DNA of 64,000 nt from Pelodictyon luteolum DSM 273. GTDB lineage: Bacteria > Bacteroidota > Chlorobiia > Chlorobiales > Chlorobiaceae. The stretch covers positions 621,001 to 685,000 of the forward strand of contig NC_007512.1 of assembly GCF_000012485.1 (NCBI RefSeq), written 5' to 3'. Made by a program: the position numbers and the translations under genes. The notes beneath the pieces were generated by a model. That model saw nothing but the letters and a program-made list of their open reading frames with translations. It ran no database searches and was not told where the DNA came from. How positions within the stretch are numbered: position 1 is the stretch's first letter; every line of letters begins with the position of its first letter. Positions 20,292 to 29,153 of this stretch are shown one piece after another.

Positions 20292-21266
20292 ATGCTGCTT
20301 TTCCTTTTTGCAGTCGTCCTTGGTCTTGCCATTCTGGTATGGAGCGCCGAGCGTTTTGTCGAAGGCTCCGCAGCCCTTGCCGACCATTTCGGGCTGCCGC
20401 CGCTGCTCATCGGCATGGTCGTCGTCGGGTTCGGGACCTCTGCACCTGAAATGGCCGTGTCGGCTCTGGCCTCCATCGAGGGCAACCCGGACCTGGCCAT
20501 CGGCAACGCATACGGATCGAATATCACCAATATCGCGCTCATCCTCGGTCTTACGGCCCTCATCAGCCCGATCAATGTGGAATCGAAGATTCTTCGGAAG
20601 GAACTCCCCGTCCTCGGAGCCATTACCGCACTTGCGGCATTCCAGCTTCGTGACGGGTATCTCTCCGGGGTGGATGCGCTGGTGCTGCTCGGCGTGTTTG
20701 CCCTCATGCTGACCTTTACGGTGGTTGCAGGGCTCTATAAAAAAAGCGATGCTCTTGCCGACGAGATTGATCTTGAGCTGGATATCCATGCCATGCCGCT
20801 TTCCCGGTCGCTGTTTTTTCTCGGCATCGGTCTGGTGCTGCTGGTGCTCAGTTCCCGGATGCTGGTGTGGGGAGCTGTCGGGATTGCCGCCGAGCTTGGT
20901 GTGAGCAATCTCATCATCGGTCTCACGGTCGTTGCCGTCGGCACATCCCTGCCTGAACTGGCAACCTCGGTTGTTGCAACCCGGAAAGGGGCGCACGACA
21001 TTGCTCTCGGCAATGTGCTCGGCTCCAACATCTTCAACACCCTCATGGTCGTCGGCCTGGCCGGAGTCATCCATCCCTTTGCCATTCAGCCGGAGGTCTT
21101 CCTGCGTGACATCCCCGTCATGGCCATCCTCACGGTTTCACTGTTCATTTTCGGGTTCGGCTTCAGCCGGCAGGGCCGTATCAACAGGGTTGAGGGTGCG
21201 GTTCTTCTGGGATGCTACATCGCCTATACGGTCTATCTCGTCGTGAGCTCCTTCCAGCACGGTTGA
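20292..21266 (+). CDS. calcium/sodium:cation antiporter, CaCA family (YrbG-like)
   Basis: The 324-residue membrane protein is an internal duplication with about ten hydrophobic segments. Each half carries the ion-binding alpha-repeat: GFGTSAPEMAVS in the first half and AVGTSLPELATS in the second, each with an acidic residue that ligates the cation. The family exchanges Ca2+ or another cation for Na+ or H+ across the inner membrane. It is divergent from the SRPBCC gene and converges on the CDF transporter gene with a 16-base gap. Confidence 0.93.
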   Translation: MLLFLFAVVLGLAILVWSAERFVEGSAALADHFGLPPLLIGMVVVGFGTSAPEMAVSALASIEGNPDLAIGNAYGSNITNIALILGLTALISPINVESKILRKELPVLGAITALAAFQLRDGYLSGVDALVLLGVFALMLTFTVVAGLYKKSDALADEIDLELDIHAMPLSRSLFFLGIGLVLLVLSSRMLVWGAVGIAAELGVSNLIIGLTVVAVGTSLPELATSVVATRKGAHDIALGNVLGSNIFNTLMVVGLAGVIHPFAIQPEVFLRDIPVMAILTVSLFIFGFGFSRQGRINRVEGAVLLGCYIAYTVYLVVSSFQHG

Positions 21267-21282
21267 AGATCTGCCCGCACCC

Positions 21283-22662
21283 TCATCCGGCAAGCGGTTC
21301 GGCGTGTATCACCACCTTTCCCGCCTCCGGGATTGCATGGTAGATGGCTCCTTCAAGGCGGCTCGTGGCAGTGTGGACTGCTTCAAGCGGTTTGTCACCC
21401 GGGAATGAGCAGTGCAGGGTGATGAAGAGCTTGCCTGCCTCCGTTTTCAGAAGCGTGATGTCGTGCACGTCCTCGATGGCCTCGATGTGGTCCGCGGCTG
21501 CACTGATGAGGGTACGGAGCGAGGCGGCCTCTGTTTCGGGAACCGGAGCTGTGGGCCGTTCTGTGCTCCGGAGCGGATCGATGTGGATGCAGATCTCAAG
21601 GTTCCCGTCAAGTTCCCGGTGCAGGTCATGCTCAAGTGCGCTGACGGCATCATGCGCTTCGCGGATGGTGAGCGTCTGCTCGATTTCCACATCGAAGGTC
21701 ACATGACTCACCCCGTCGTTGAATCCTGTGGCGATGTTATGGGCGTGGAGTCCGTGGTTCAGGCCGGTCACGTGTACCCGTTCGGCAATCGATTCTCCGG
21801 TCAGGGCAACCGGCCGGGTATTGATGGTCATGTCGGCAACCGGGAACTCCCGGTGAATCCGCTCCTCTATGTCCGTGCAGATCCTTCGTGCATTTTCAGC
21901 CGAAAGAGTCCGGCTGAGGGTGACGGACATTTCGATGAAGACCTGAGGTCCGGTGGGCTTTACCCTGATTTTGTCGATATCGATGACTCCCTCGATTTTC
22001 CGGGTGATTTCCTCCACCCTGTCGGCAATCCCTTCGGGGGCGGCATCAGTGAGTACGTCGATGGTTTTTTTGCCGAGCGTGAATGCCGCCTTTGCGACAA
22101 GCAGCGCTACGGCAATGCCGGCCGCAGCGTCAGCCCACCCGATGCCGAGCCGGACAAAGCCCAGGCCGGCCAGCACCACGGCGGAGCTGAGGATGTCGGA
22201 GGTGAAGTGGAGGGCATCGGCTTCGAGCGCCTGGCTACCCGTCTCTTTGGCAACCTTGTTCAGGGCCCCTGCCCGTGAGATGTCGACCACAATGGAGAGG
22301 ACGATGACGGCGATGGCGTACCATGTGACATCGATCTCCGTTGTTCCTGAAATCAACCGTTCCGTTGCCGCATAGATGATCCAGAGGGAGGTGACGAAGA
22401 GGAGGCCGGCTTCGATGAGTGCGGTGACGCTTTCAACCTTTGCGTGGCCGTAATGGTGTTTTCTGTCTGCCGGTTTGCCGCTCATCCTGACTGCATACCA
22501 GGTGAGGGCCGCTGCGCCGAAGTCGAGCATCGAGTGTGCCGCTTCGGAGATGATGCCGATGCTGCCGGTCATGATGCCGACCACAGCCTTCATGAGGGTG
22601 AGGAGGGCGCTGGCCGCAACGGAGGAGAGTGCGACCCGCTGTTTTTTTCCGGTGGTGTCCAT
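21283..22662 (-). CDS. cation diffusion facilitator (CDF) transporter with extended C-terminal region
   Basis: This 459-residue CDF exports divalent metal by proton antiport. Residues 1-210 hold about six transmembrane helices with both metal-site motifs (AAHSMLDF and HFTSD) and a histidine loop (RKHHYGHAK). The rest looks like three successive ferredoxin-like dimerisation repeats (endings MTINTRP, ICIHIDP, VVIHAEP), whereas typical CDF proteins have one. The ATG at 22662 follows the MAT stop by 31 bases, with a 9-bp hairpin in the gap and no ribosome site. Metal specificity is not determinable. Confidence 0.9.
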   Translation of the reverse strand: MDTTGKKQRVALSSVAASALLTLMKAVVGIMTGSIGIISEAAHSMLDFGAAALTWYAVRMSGKPADRKHHYGHAKVESVTALIEAGLLFVTSLWIIYAATERLISGTTEIDVTWYAIAVIVLSIVVDISRAGALNKVAKETGSQALEADALHFTSDILSSAVVLAGLGFVRLGIGWADAAAGIAVALLVAKAAFTLGKKTIDVLTDAAPEGIADRVEEITRKIEGVIDIDKIRVKPTGPQVFIEMSVTLSRTLSAENARRICTDIEERIHREFPVADMTINTRPVALTGESIAERVHVTGLNHGLHAHNIATGFNDGVSHVTFDVEIEQTLTIREAHDAVSALEHDLHRELDGNLEICIHIDPLRSTERPTAPVPETEAASLRTLISAAADHIEAIEDVHDITLLKTEAGKLFITLHCSFPGDKPLEAVHTATSRLEGAIYHAIPEAGKVVIHAEPLAG

Positions 22663-22665
22663 AAG

Positions 22666-22689
22666 GAGCAAAATAGCACCATTTTGCTC
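22666..22689. promoter_or_regulatory. 9-bp perfect inverted repeat between SAM synthetase and CDF genes
   Basis: GAGCAAAAT and ATTTTGCTC are separated by 6 bases and lie 3 bases upstream of the CDF start codon. It could be a metal-regulator operator or an RNA hairpin covering the CDF translation start. It is not a terminator, because no T-run follows. Confidence 0.45.
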
Positions 22690-22693
22690 ATAT

Positions 22694-23908
22694 TCAGCAG
22701 ACCGGGAATGCTCCTTCGGCGATTTTGCGGGTAAAATCCTCGACCCGTGCCAGTTCGTCCTCCATGATGCCGGTGATGGCGCCCCTGACCTCTTCAATGC
22801 TGGTTTTCCCCTGGAGAACCACCCGTGCCGATGCCGCAAGGGGAGAGGAGAGCGGCCTGCCGATCTGGCTGCAGAGGAACACCGAGACCTCCAGAACGGC
22901 TTCTGTCTCGCGGTGGATGCGCCGGGCGATTTCAAAGGCAAGGATGTTGTAGATCTTCCCGGTATGGTTCACCGGGTTCTTGCCCGCTGCAGCTTCGAGG
23001 CTCAGAGGCCGGCCGAAGGCTATAAGGCCGTTGACCCGGTTGCCCCGCCCGACCTCTCCTCCGTCAGCTCCCTCGGCGGAGGTGCCGAGTACCGTCAGGT
23101 ACATGCCGCCGGTCCCGCGCGAGGGGTCGTCGAGCGTATTGAAATCCACCTGTATCCCCTCGAACGGATGGTCCTGCTCTATGGCGAACTGCCTGAGTAC
23201 CTCCAGTATGGCCGATTTCCTCATGAAATAGTCTTCGACGCCGGATATATGCCGGTCGACGAACGCCATCGCCACCGTCAGGGTGAGCTGCCCTGCGTTC
23301 CGGAACCCCATCACTTTCACATCCTCACCCGATTCCGGGAAGCGCTTCTTGAAACCGGAGGAGTTGATGAAGCGCTCCATCTGGAGGACCATCAGTTCGG
23401 TGGCGCTGAGCGGGGCATACCCTGCACCTGCAGAGGTGTCGTTCGCTCCACGGAGCTGCCGTGAGAAAAGGTCGGTGAGCTCATCCGAGCCGGGCTTGAT
23501 TTCGTTCTGGAAGGTAATGTGGCGAAGCGGATCGACGAAACGGAGGTTGTGCTGCAGCCAGCTTTGCGCTGCGGCTTCAACAATCTCCCCGACGGGAATC
23601 TTGACCCCCCGGTGGAGGGACGTGGCCCTGTCCCCGAATATCATCTTCATCGGCTCAAGCACCCGGCCGCCCCCCGGTTTCACCGCTGTGCGCCCCGCGA
23701 TGAGCAGCCCCTTGTCAAGGTTGTGGTGGAGGATCCTTCCGAACTGTTCGCGGTATGCTTTCGACAGAGCCAGCGATGCCGCTTCCATCACCGAGTCGCA
23801 GATGGTGTCGGGGTGTCCAATGCCTTTTCGTTCAACCAGCTCGACCATACGTCCTTCCGCCGTGGTGCTGCGGTCCTGTTCGACAATGATCCCCGCTCCC
23901 TTTTCCAT
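22694..23908 (-). CDS. mat: archaeal-type S-adenosylmethionine synthetase (methionine adenosyltransferase)
   Basis: The 404-residue protein matches the archaeal MAT family, not bacterial MetK. It has the start EGRMVELVERKGIGHPDTICDSVMEA, a HHNLDKGLL segment, DTSAGAGYAPLS in mid-protein, and a C-terminal half with GRGNRVNGLI. It forms S-adenosylmethionine from methionine and ATP. The ATG at 23908 has GAGGAGC about 10 bases upstream; the open frame extends further but lacks family sequence. Its presence in a bacterium suggests past transfer from archaea (inference). A bacterial metK may exist elsewhere in the genome. Confidence 0.88.
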   Translation of the reverse strand: MEKGAGIIVEQDRSTTAEGRMVELVERKGIGHPDTICDSVMEAASLALSKAYREQFGRILHHNLDKGLLIAGRTAVKPGGGRVLEPMKMIFGDRATSLHRGVKIPVGEIVEAAAQSWLQHNLRFVDPLRHITFQNEIKPGSDELTDLFSRQLRGANDTSAGAGYAPLSATELMVLQMERFINSSGFKKRFPESGEDVKVMGFRNAGQLTLTVAMAFVDRHISGVEDYFMRKSAILEVLRQFAIEQDHPFEGIQVDFNTLDDPSRGTGGMYLTVLGTSAEGADGGEVGRGNRVNGLIAFGRPLSLEAAAGKNPVNHTGKIYNILAFEIARRIHRETEAVLEVSVFLCSQIGRPLSSPLAASARVVLQGKTSIEEVRGAITGIMEDELARVEDFTRKIAEGAFPVC

Positions 23909-24081
23909 CGTGCGCGCTCCTCGGGTGGATAGTTGACAAAGGGGGATATTGAAAGGTATGAAACCCCTTGAGCCCTCTGCAAGGATGGGGTGTCGATTTT
24001 CGCTCCGAATGCTGGTTGCTGGGCGTCTTTTTATATTTTGGGATAGTGTCGGTCCTGAATCCACAAGACAAATCAGTACGG

Positions 24082-25233
24082 ATGAAAATCGGAATATCAT
24101 GCCACCATACCTACGGGGGCAGCGGGGCGGTTGCTACGGAGCTTGGCAAGGCACTTGCCTCCAAAGGCCACACGGTGCACTTTTTCAGTCAGGGCGCTCC
24201 GTTCAGAATGGGCTCCTTTTCACCCAACATCTTCTACCACGAGGTGGAGGCCATGCACTATCCGCTGTTTGACTGCCCGTTCCACTCGCTGGCGCTGGCT
24301 TCGAAGATCGCGGAAGTTGCCTGGTATGAGGAACTCGACGTGGTGCACGCCCACTATGCCATTCCCCATGCCATGAGCGCCATGCTTGCTCGCCAGATGC
24401 TTGAGGACCGATGCCCGGACGCGTCCTGTTTCCGGCTCGCCACCACGCTTCACGGGACCGACATCACGGTTGTCGGTGCCGACAGCAGCATGCAGGCCGC
24501 CGTCCGGCTCGTGATCAACAAGTCCGACGGGGTGACGGCGGTTTCGGAGTACCTGAAAGATGAAACGGTGAGGATGTTCCTCCCCAAGAAGGATATCGCA
24601 GTAATCCCGAATTTCGTCGACACGTCTCTTTTCACCCGGAGCGTGAATCCGGATCTCCGTAAGGAGCTCGGGCTGGGCTCCGGCAAGACCGTGATCCATA
24701 TTTCCAATTTCAGGCCGGTGAAGTGCATCGGGGACATCGTCAAGGTCTTTCACGGCCTCGTCGACAGTATTGATGCGACGCTGCTGCTTGTCGGCGACGG
24801 GCCGGAGAGGAGCGAGGCGGAAACGCAGGTGCGGAGGCTCGGCATCACTTCAAGGGTGCGTTTCCTCGGCAAGATCAATGAGATCGTGCCGCTTCTTTCG
24901 GTTTCCGACCTCATGCTGATGCCGAGCAATGCGGAATCGTTCGGCCTTGCCGCCCTTGAGGCCATGGCCTGCGGGGTGCCGGTCATCGGTACCGATGTCG
25001 GCGGGTTCCCGGAGTTCATCGAAGACGGTCGCCACGGGTTCCTCTGCAGGCCGGGCGACGTGGCATCAATGACCGGGCGCGCCAGGCAGCTCCTTTCGGA
25101 CGGCGGCATGTGGCATGCGTTTTCGGATGCATGCGTCCTTCAGGCCAGGCGTTACGAGACGGCGCTTCTGGTGGACCGGTACGAGGCGTTTTACAGGGAG
25201 CTCATGCAGGAGGGGAAAAGAAAAAGCCCCTGA
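24082..25233 (+). CDS. bshA: GT4 glycosyltransferase, N-acetyl-alpha-D-glucosaminyl L-malate synthase (BshA)
   Basis: BshA transfers GlcNAc from UDP-GlcNAc to L-malate, the first step of bacillithiol synthesis. The 383-residue protein is close to the family's usual 375-385. Diagnostic stretches are the start MKIGISCHHTYGGSGAVATELG, the malate-side HAHYAIPHA, THHGTD-like TLHGTDITVVG, and the EX7E region PSNAESFGLAALEAMACGVP. Bacillithiol-related thiols (N-methyl-bacillithiol) have been reported from Chlorobi. The start at 24082 is the first in-frame ATG before family sequence. No bshB or bshC lies nearby, so the pathway would be scattered. Confidence 0.9.
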   Translation: MKIGISCHHTYGGSGAVATELGKALASKGHTVHFFSQGAPFRMGSFSPNIFYHEVEAMHYPLFDCPFHSLALASKIAEVAWYEELDVVHAHYAIPHAMSAMLARQMLEDRCPDASCFRLATTLHGTDITVVGADSSMQAAVRLVINKSDGVTAVSEYLKDETVRMFLPKKDIAVIPNFVDTSLFTRSVNPDLRKELGLGSGKTVIHISNFRPVKCIGDIVKVFHGLVDSIDATLLLVGDGPERSEAETQVRRLGITSRVRFLGKINEIVPLLSVSDLMLMPSNAESFGLAALEAMACGVPVIGTDVGGFPEFIEDGRHGFLCRPGDVASMTGRARQLLSDGGMWHAFSDACVLQARRYETALLVDRYEAFYRELMQEGKRKSP

Positions 25234-25248
25234 GGAGCAGGGGCTTTT
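25221..25248. terminator. bidirectional terminator between bshA and mreB
   Basis: AAAAAGCCCCTG / CAGGGGCTTTT forms an 11-bp stem with a 5-base loop. It has an A-run on one side and a T-run on the other, so it can end both converging transcripts; it overlaps the bshA stop codon. Confidence 0.85.
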
Positions 25249-25267
25249 AGAGTAGTAGGTTCCGGGC

Positions 25268-26296
25268 TCAATAGCGCTTGGTCGAAATGAGGACGCTGCG
25301 GTACTTGTCGAGGTTTTCGAGGACCTCGCCGGTGCCTCTGGCAACAGCGGTCAGCGGGTCTTCGCTGATGTGGACCGCGAGCTTGGTCTCCTCATTGATC
25401 TTCTTGTCGAGACCCTTGATGAGTGCTCCGCCTCCGGCAAGGAACAGGCCGCGGTCAAGGATGTCGGCTGACAGCTCCGGTTTGGTGACTTCAAGGCTCT
25501 TTTTGATAGATGTGATGATCTGGCTGATCGGGGTGGCAATGGCCTCCCTGATGGTGGGAGAGTTGACCTCGCGCTCTTCGGGAAGTGCCGTGACGAGGTT
25601 GCGGCCTCTGACGGTCATGGTCATTTCCTTGTCGAGTTTGTAGGCGGAGGCGATCTTGATTTTCACATCCTCAGCCGTACGCTCGCCGATGGCGAGGTTG
25701 TAAGCCTTGCGGAAGTGGCGGATGATGGTGCTGGTGATGTCGGTGCCGGCAACGCGCAGCGATTCACCCGAGGCGATGCCTCCGAGCGAAATGACCGCGA
25801 TTTCCGTGGTGCCGCCCCCGATGTCGACGATCATGTTGCCCATCGGCTCCTTCACGTCAAGTCCGATGCCGATGGCAGCCGCCATCGGTTCAGCGATGAG
25901 GTAGACCTCTTTTGCACCCACATGTTCTGCCGAGTCACGCACGGCGCGTTTTTCCACCTCAGTGATGCCTGAGGGGATGCCGATCACCATGCGGCGGATA
26001 CCGAAGGAAAACTTGCTCTTGGTTTTGTTGATCAGTCCCTTGATGAGTTCTTCTGTGGCCTCGTAGTCTGCGATGACGCCGCTTGCGAGCGGACGGATGG
26101 TGACGATGCCCGGATGGGTCTTTTCGTGCATGAGAAGGGCGTCGTGGCCGATGGCTACGACTTTGCCGGTATTGCGGTCACGGGCAACGATGGAGGGCTC
26201 ATTGAGGACGACACCCTGATCGCGGATGAAAATAAGGGTGTTGGCTGTTCCGAGGTCGATGGCAATGTCGCGGAACAGACTGTTGAATAAGCTCAT
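25268..26296 (-). CDS. mreB: rod shape-determining protein MreB (actin-like)
   Basis: MreB filaments guide lateral wall growth. The 342-residue protein has the actin-fold phosphate loops (DIAIDLGTANTL and VDIGGGTTEIAV), the adenosine motif LAGGGALIKGLD, and an N-terminal amphipathic helix (SLFNSLF) for membrane binding. ATG 26296 is chosen over 26305 because MSLFNS starts the family helix. It is apart from mreC-mreD-mrdA, which lie near 46-50 kb. Confidence 0.97.
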   Translation of the reverse strand: MSLFNSLFRDIAIDLGTANTLIFIRDQGVVLNEPSIVARDRNTGKVVAIGHDALLMHEKTHPGIVTIRPLASGVIADYEATEELIKGLINKTKSKFSFGIRRMVIGIPSGITEVEKRAVRDSAEHVGAKEVYLIAEPMAAAIGIGLDVKEPMGNMIVDIGGGTTEIAVISLGGIASGESLRVAGTDITSTIIRHFRKAYNLAIGERTAEDVKIKIASAYKLDKEMTMTVRGRNLVTALPEEREVNSPTIREAIATPISQIITSIKKSLEVTKPELSADILDRGLFLAGGGALIKGLDKKINEETKLAVHISEDPLTAVARGTGEVLENLDKYRSVLISTKRY

Positions 26297-26562
26297 GGCG
26301 GGCATGGATCTGGATGTTGTGCATGGGTGTCTTGGAAAAGAGCTCGTTTCCGCTGTGTTCCAAGGTGTTTGACCTCTAAAGTACTTAATAGAAATTTTTT
26401 TTCAAATGAATTCAGCGGTGCCGTCCTTACTATTTTATTTATGCTCCATCGGCTTTCCGCCTGCACTGAAAACCGCCATAGGCGCGTGGAACTGATTTTC
26501 AAGGGTGGCCGCTATTATGTACATTGTCACCAGTGCATTACAGGACTTCAACCTCAACGATT

Positions 26563-27855
26563 GTGGCAGTGCTCAAGCTTTACCGATTTCTCGATGACCG
26601 CGATGCCCTCTTCCGCCAGATAGGGCGCAGTGTTGACTTCGATCCCGAGGTCCAGCGGGCCGTTACCGACATACTCGAGGCCGTCCGCCTCCGCGGCGAC
26701 ATGGCCGTGCTGGAATACACCGAGCGCTTCCAGGGCGCAGTCCTCACCTCCATGCAGGTGCCGGAAGAGGATATCCTTCGCGCAAGAGAGGAGGCCGATC
26801 CCGCATTCATCAGGGTGCTTGAGGAGGCATGGGAGAATATCCTCCGTTTCCACCGCCATGAGGTGGAAAACAGCTTTTTCTATGAGGGTGAAGGCGGTGT
26901 CGTGCTCGGCCAGCGTGTTACCCCCATGGACAGGGCTATGCTTTACGTGCCCGGCGGCAAGGCATCCTATCCCTCTTCCGTCCTGATGAATGCGGCCCCC
27001 GCGCGCGTCGCCGGAGTTGGCGAGATCTTCATGACCACGCCCTGCGATGCTTCGGGGGCGGTCAGTCCGCACATTCTCGCCGCGGCTTCTGTCGCCGGCG
27101 TGACCTCCGTATACCGTCTTGGCGGCGCACAGGCCGTTGCCGCCTTCGCTTATGGCACCCAGACCATCCCCAAAGTCGACATCATCACCGGTCCCGGCAA
27201 CAAGTATGTGGCCCTTGCCAAGAAGCAGGTATTCGGTCATGTCGCCATCGACAGCATTGCAGGCCCCTCGGAAGTGGTTGTCGTGGCGGACGATGATGCC
27301 GATGCGGAGTTCATCACGATGGACCTCTTCGCCCAGGCCGAGCACGATCCCGATGCATCGTCCGTCCTCATCACCCCTTCCATGCGGCTTGCCGAGGAGG
27401 TCCGTGACCTTGCGGCCGCCCGTGTCGGCTCCATGCTCCGCGGGGAGGTGATCGCAGAGGCGCTCAGCAACAACGGCGCCATCGTCGTGGTGGCGGACAT
27501 TGAGGAGGCCTGCCGGGTCTCCGACATGATCGCTCCCGAGCATCTGGAGCTGCACGTGCTGCACCCGTGGGAGCTTTTAGCCTCGATCCGCCACGCCGGT
27601 GCCGTCTTCATGGGCGGGTACTCCTGCGAGACGGTCGGTGACTATTACGCCGGCCCGAACCATACCCTGCCGACCAACGGCACGGCGCGCTTCTTCTCGC
27701 CGCTTTCCGTGCGCGATTTCGTGAAGCACACCTCCATCATCTCCTACACCCGCAGGCAGATCATGGCGTGCGGGGAGAGGATCGCCTCCTTTGCCGACCA
27801 TGAGGGGCTAGAGGCCCATGCTGAAGCCGTCCGGGCAAGGTTGAAGAAAGGATGA
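26563..27855 (+). CDS. hisD: histidinol dehydrogenase
   Basis: HisD oxidises histidinol to histidine with two NAD+. The 430-residue protein is of usual length and has the signature region [19 protein letters not shown], the zinc and catalytic histidine segments ([28 protein letters not shown]), and an N-terminal helical start ([16 protein letters not shown]). The start is uncertain: GTG 26563 and GTG 26569 are both possible and no ribosome site is clear; the frame extends upstream without family sequence. It overlaps queA by four bases. Confidence 0.95.
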   Translation: MAVLKLYRFLDDRDALFRQIGRSVDFDPEVQRAVTDILEAVRLRGDMAVLEYTERFQGAVLTSMQVPEEDILRAREEADPAFIRVLEEAWENILRFHRHEVENSFFYEGEGGVVLGQRVTPMDRAMLYVPGGKASYPSSVLMNAAPARVAGVGEIFMTTPCDASGAVSPHILAAASVAGVTSVYRLGGAQAVAAFAYGTQTIPKVDIITGPGNKYVALAKKQVFGHVAIDSIAGPSEVVVVADDDADAEFITMDLFAQAEHDPDASSVLITPSMRLAEEVRDLAAARVGSMLRGEVIAEALSNNGAIVVVADIEEACRVSDMIAPEHLELHVLHPWELLASIRHAGAVFMGGYSCETVGDYYAGPNHTLPTNGTARFFSPLSVRDFVKHTSIISYTRRQIMACGERIASFADHEGLEAHAEAVRARLKKG

Positions 27856-28877
27856 GGGTCGCGGATTTCGATTACCCGCTTCCGGAGGAGCGGATCGCGA
27901 AATACCCTCCCCTGCAGCGGGGTTCCACGCGACTCCTCGTCATCTGCCGCGAAGGCGGTACGGTAAGCCACGCCCGTTACCGGGAACTTGACACGTTTCT
28001 GCGGAAGGGAGACCTTCTGGTGCTCAACAACACCCGGGTGGTGAAGGCTCGCCTCATGGCTGAAAAGAGTACCGGAGCGGCGATTGAGCTGATGCTGCTC
28101 GAAAAGCACGGTCAGGAGCAGAGCCTCGTGCTCTTCCGCGGCCGGGTGAAACAGGGTGACCGGCTGCGTTCCCACGGCCATGAGTTCCTGGTTGAGGAGA
28201 TCGTCGACCATGGGGTGGCGCGCCTCTCCCTCCCGGAAGGAAGAAGTATCCAGCCGGTGTTCGAGGCACATGCCGAAGTGCCGATTCCGCCCTACCTCCG
28301 CCGTCCTGCAGAGCCGGTTGACCGTGAGCGGTACCAGACAGTGTTTGCCGAGCATGCGGGATCGGTCGCCGCACCCACCGCATCGCTCAACATGACGCCC
28401 GAACTGCTGCTGCGCCTTCGTGATGGCGGCGTGGAGACCTCCTCCATCACGCTGCATGTCGGCCTCGGTACGTTTCTGCCCATCCGGGTGGACTCGATGG
28501 AGGAGCATGTGATGCACCGGGAGTTCTACTCCATCCCTGCTGCCACCATCGAAAAGATCCGTGCGACCAAGGCATCGGGCGGGCGCATCATCGCTCTCGG
28601 CACCACCGTCACCCGCGCCCTCGAGCATGCCGCTTTGTCACTATCGGGCCATTCCGGCCCCGGGCCTCTTGAGGGCGAGGCCGACATCTTCATCTACCCC
28701 GGATGCTCTTTCCGGCTCATCGATGCCCTCCTCACCAACTTCCACGCGCCCCGCTCGACCGTCCTCATGCTCACCGCCGCCTTCGCCGGTCCAGACCTTC
28801 TGCGCCGAGCCTACCGGGAAGCTCTCGACAAAGAGTACCGGTTCCTGAGCTACGGCGACAGCACCCTCATTCTCTGA
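27852..28877 (+). CDS. queA: S-adenosylmethionine:tRNA ribosyltransferase-isomerase QueA
   Basis: QueA transfers the ribosyl part of S-adenosylmethionine to preQ1-modified tRNA, giving epoxyqueuosine. The 341-residue protein carries family blocks [50 protein letters not shown] and the C-terminal [21 protein letters not shown]. It overlaps hisD through ATGA, so translation is probably coupled. With queC at 15.2 kb it indicates active queuosine synthesis. Confidence 0.96.
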   Translation: MRVADFDYPLPEERIAKYPPLQRGSTRLLVICREGGTVSHARYRELDTFLRKGDLLVLNNTRVVKARLMAEKSTGAAIELMLLEKHGQEQSLVLFRGRVKQGDRLRSHGHEFLVEEIVDHGVARLSLPEGRSIQPVFEAHAEVPIPPYLRRPAEPVDRERYQTVFAEHAGSVAAPTASLNMTPELLLRLRDGGVETSSITLHVGLGTFLPIRVDSMEEHVMHREFYSIPAATIEKIRATKASGGRIIALGTTVTRALEHAALSLSGHSGPGPLEGEADIFIYPGCSFRLIDALLTNFHAPRSTVLMLTAAFAGPDLLRRAYREALDKEYRFLSYGDSTLIL

Positions 28878-29153
28878 CACCCTCAAGGTGTACGGCTGCA
28901 GGCCTTGTGTTTTCTGCCGTGCGGCACCATCCCGCGGGGCGGCATGACCGGCTTAATTATTAATGGCGGCAGCCGTGGCGAAGCTTAGTAAGTTCGGTAT
29001 CGGCGGCGTATGGATTGCGTGTCGGAGTTGGTTTTCTCTTGGGGGGATGGTATTTTTATCTTTTTGGCTTTTTGCGTGCCCCTGGAGGGTGCTTCCCTTT
29101 TTATCCATACACCAGCAATCTGTTTTCAACCCTAACACCCGGAGATAGACCGT

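Noticed and set aside
23909-24081. A SAM-binding riboswitch upstream of the MAT gene
   Set aside because: I could not find the conserved SAM-I or SAM-II core in the leader.
26554-27564. A 336-codon open frame antisense to hisD
   Set aside because: Fully covered by hisD, with composition of a shadow frame.
28963-29148. A 61-codon open frame before acnB
   Set aside because: No ribosome site or recognisable domain; it lies in the likely acnB leader.
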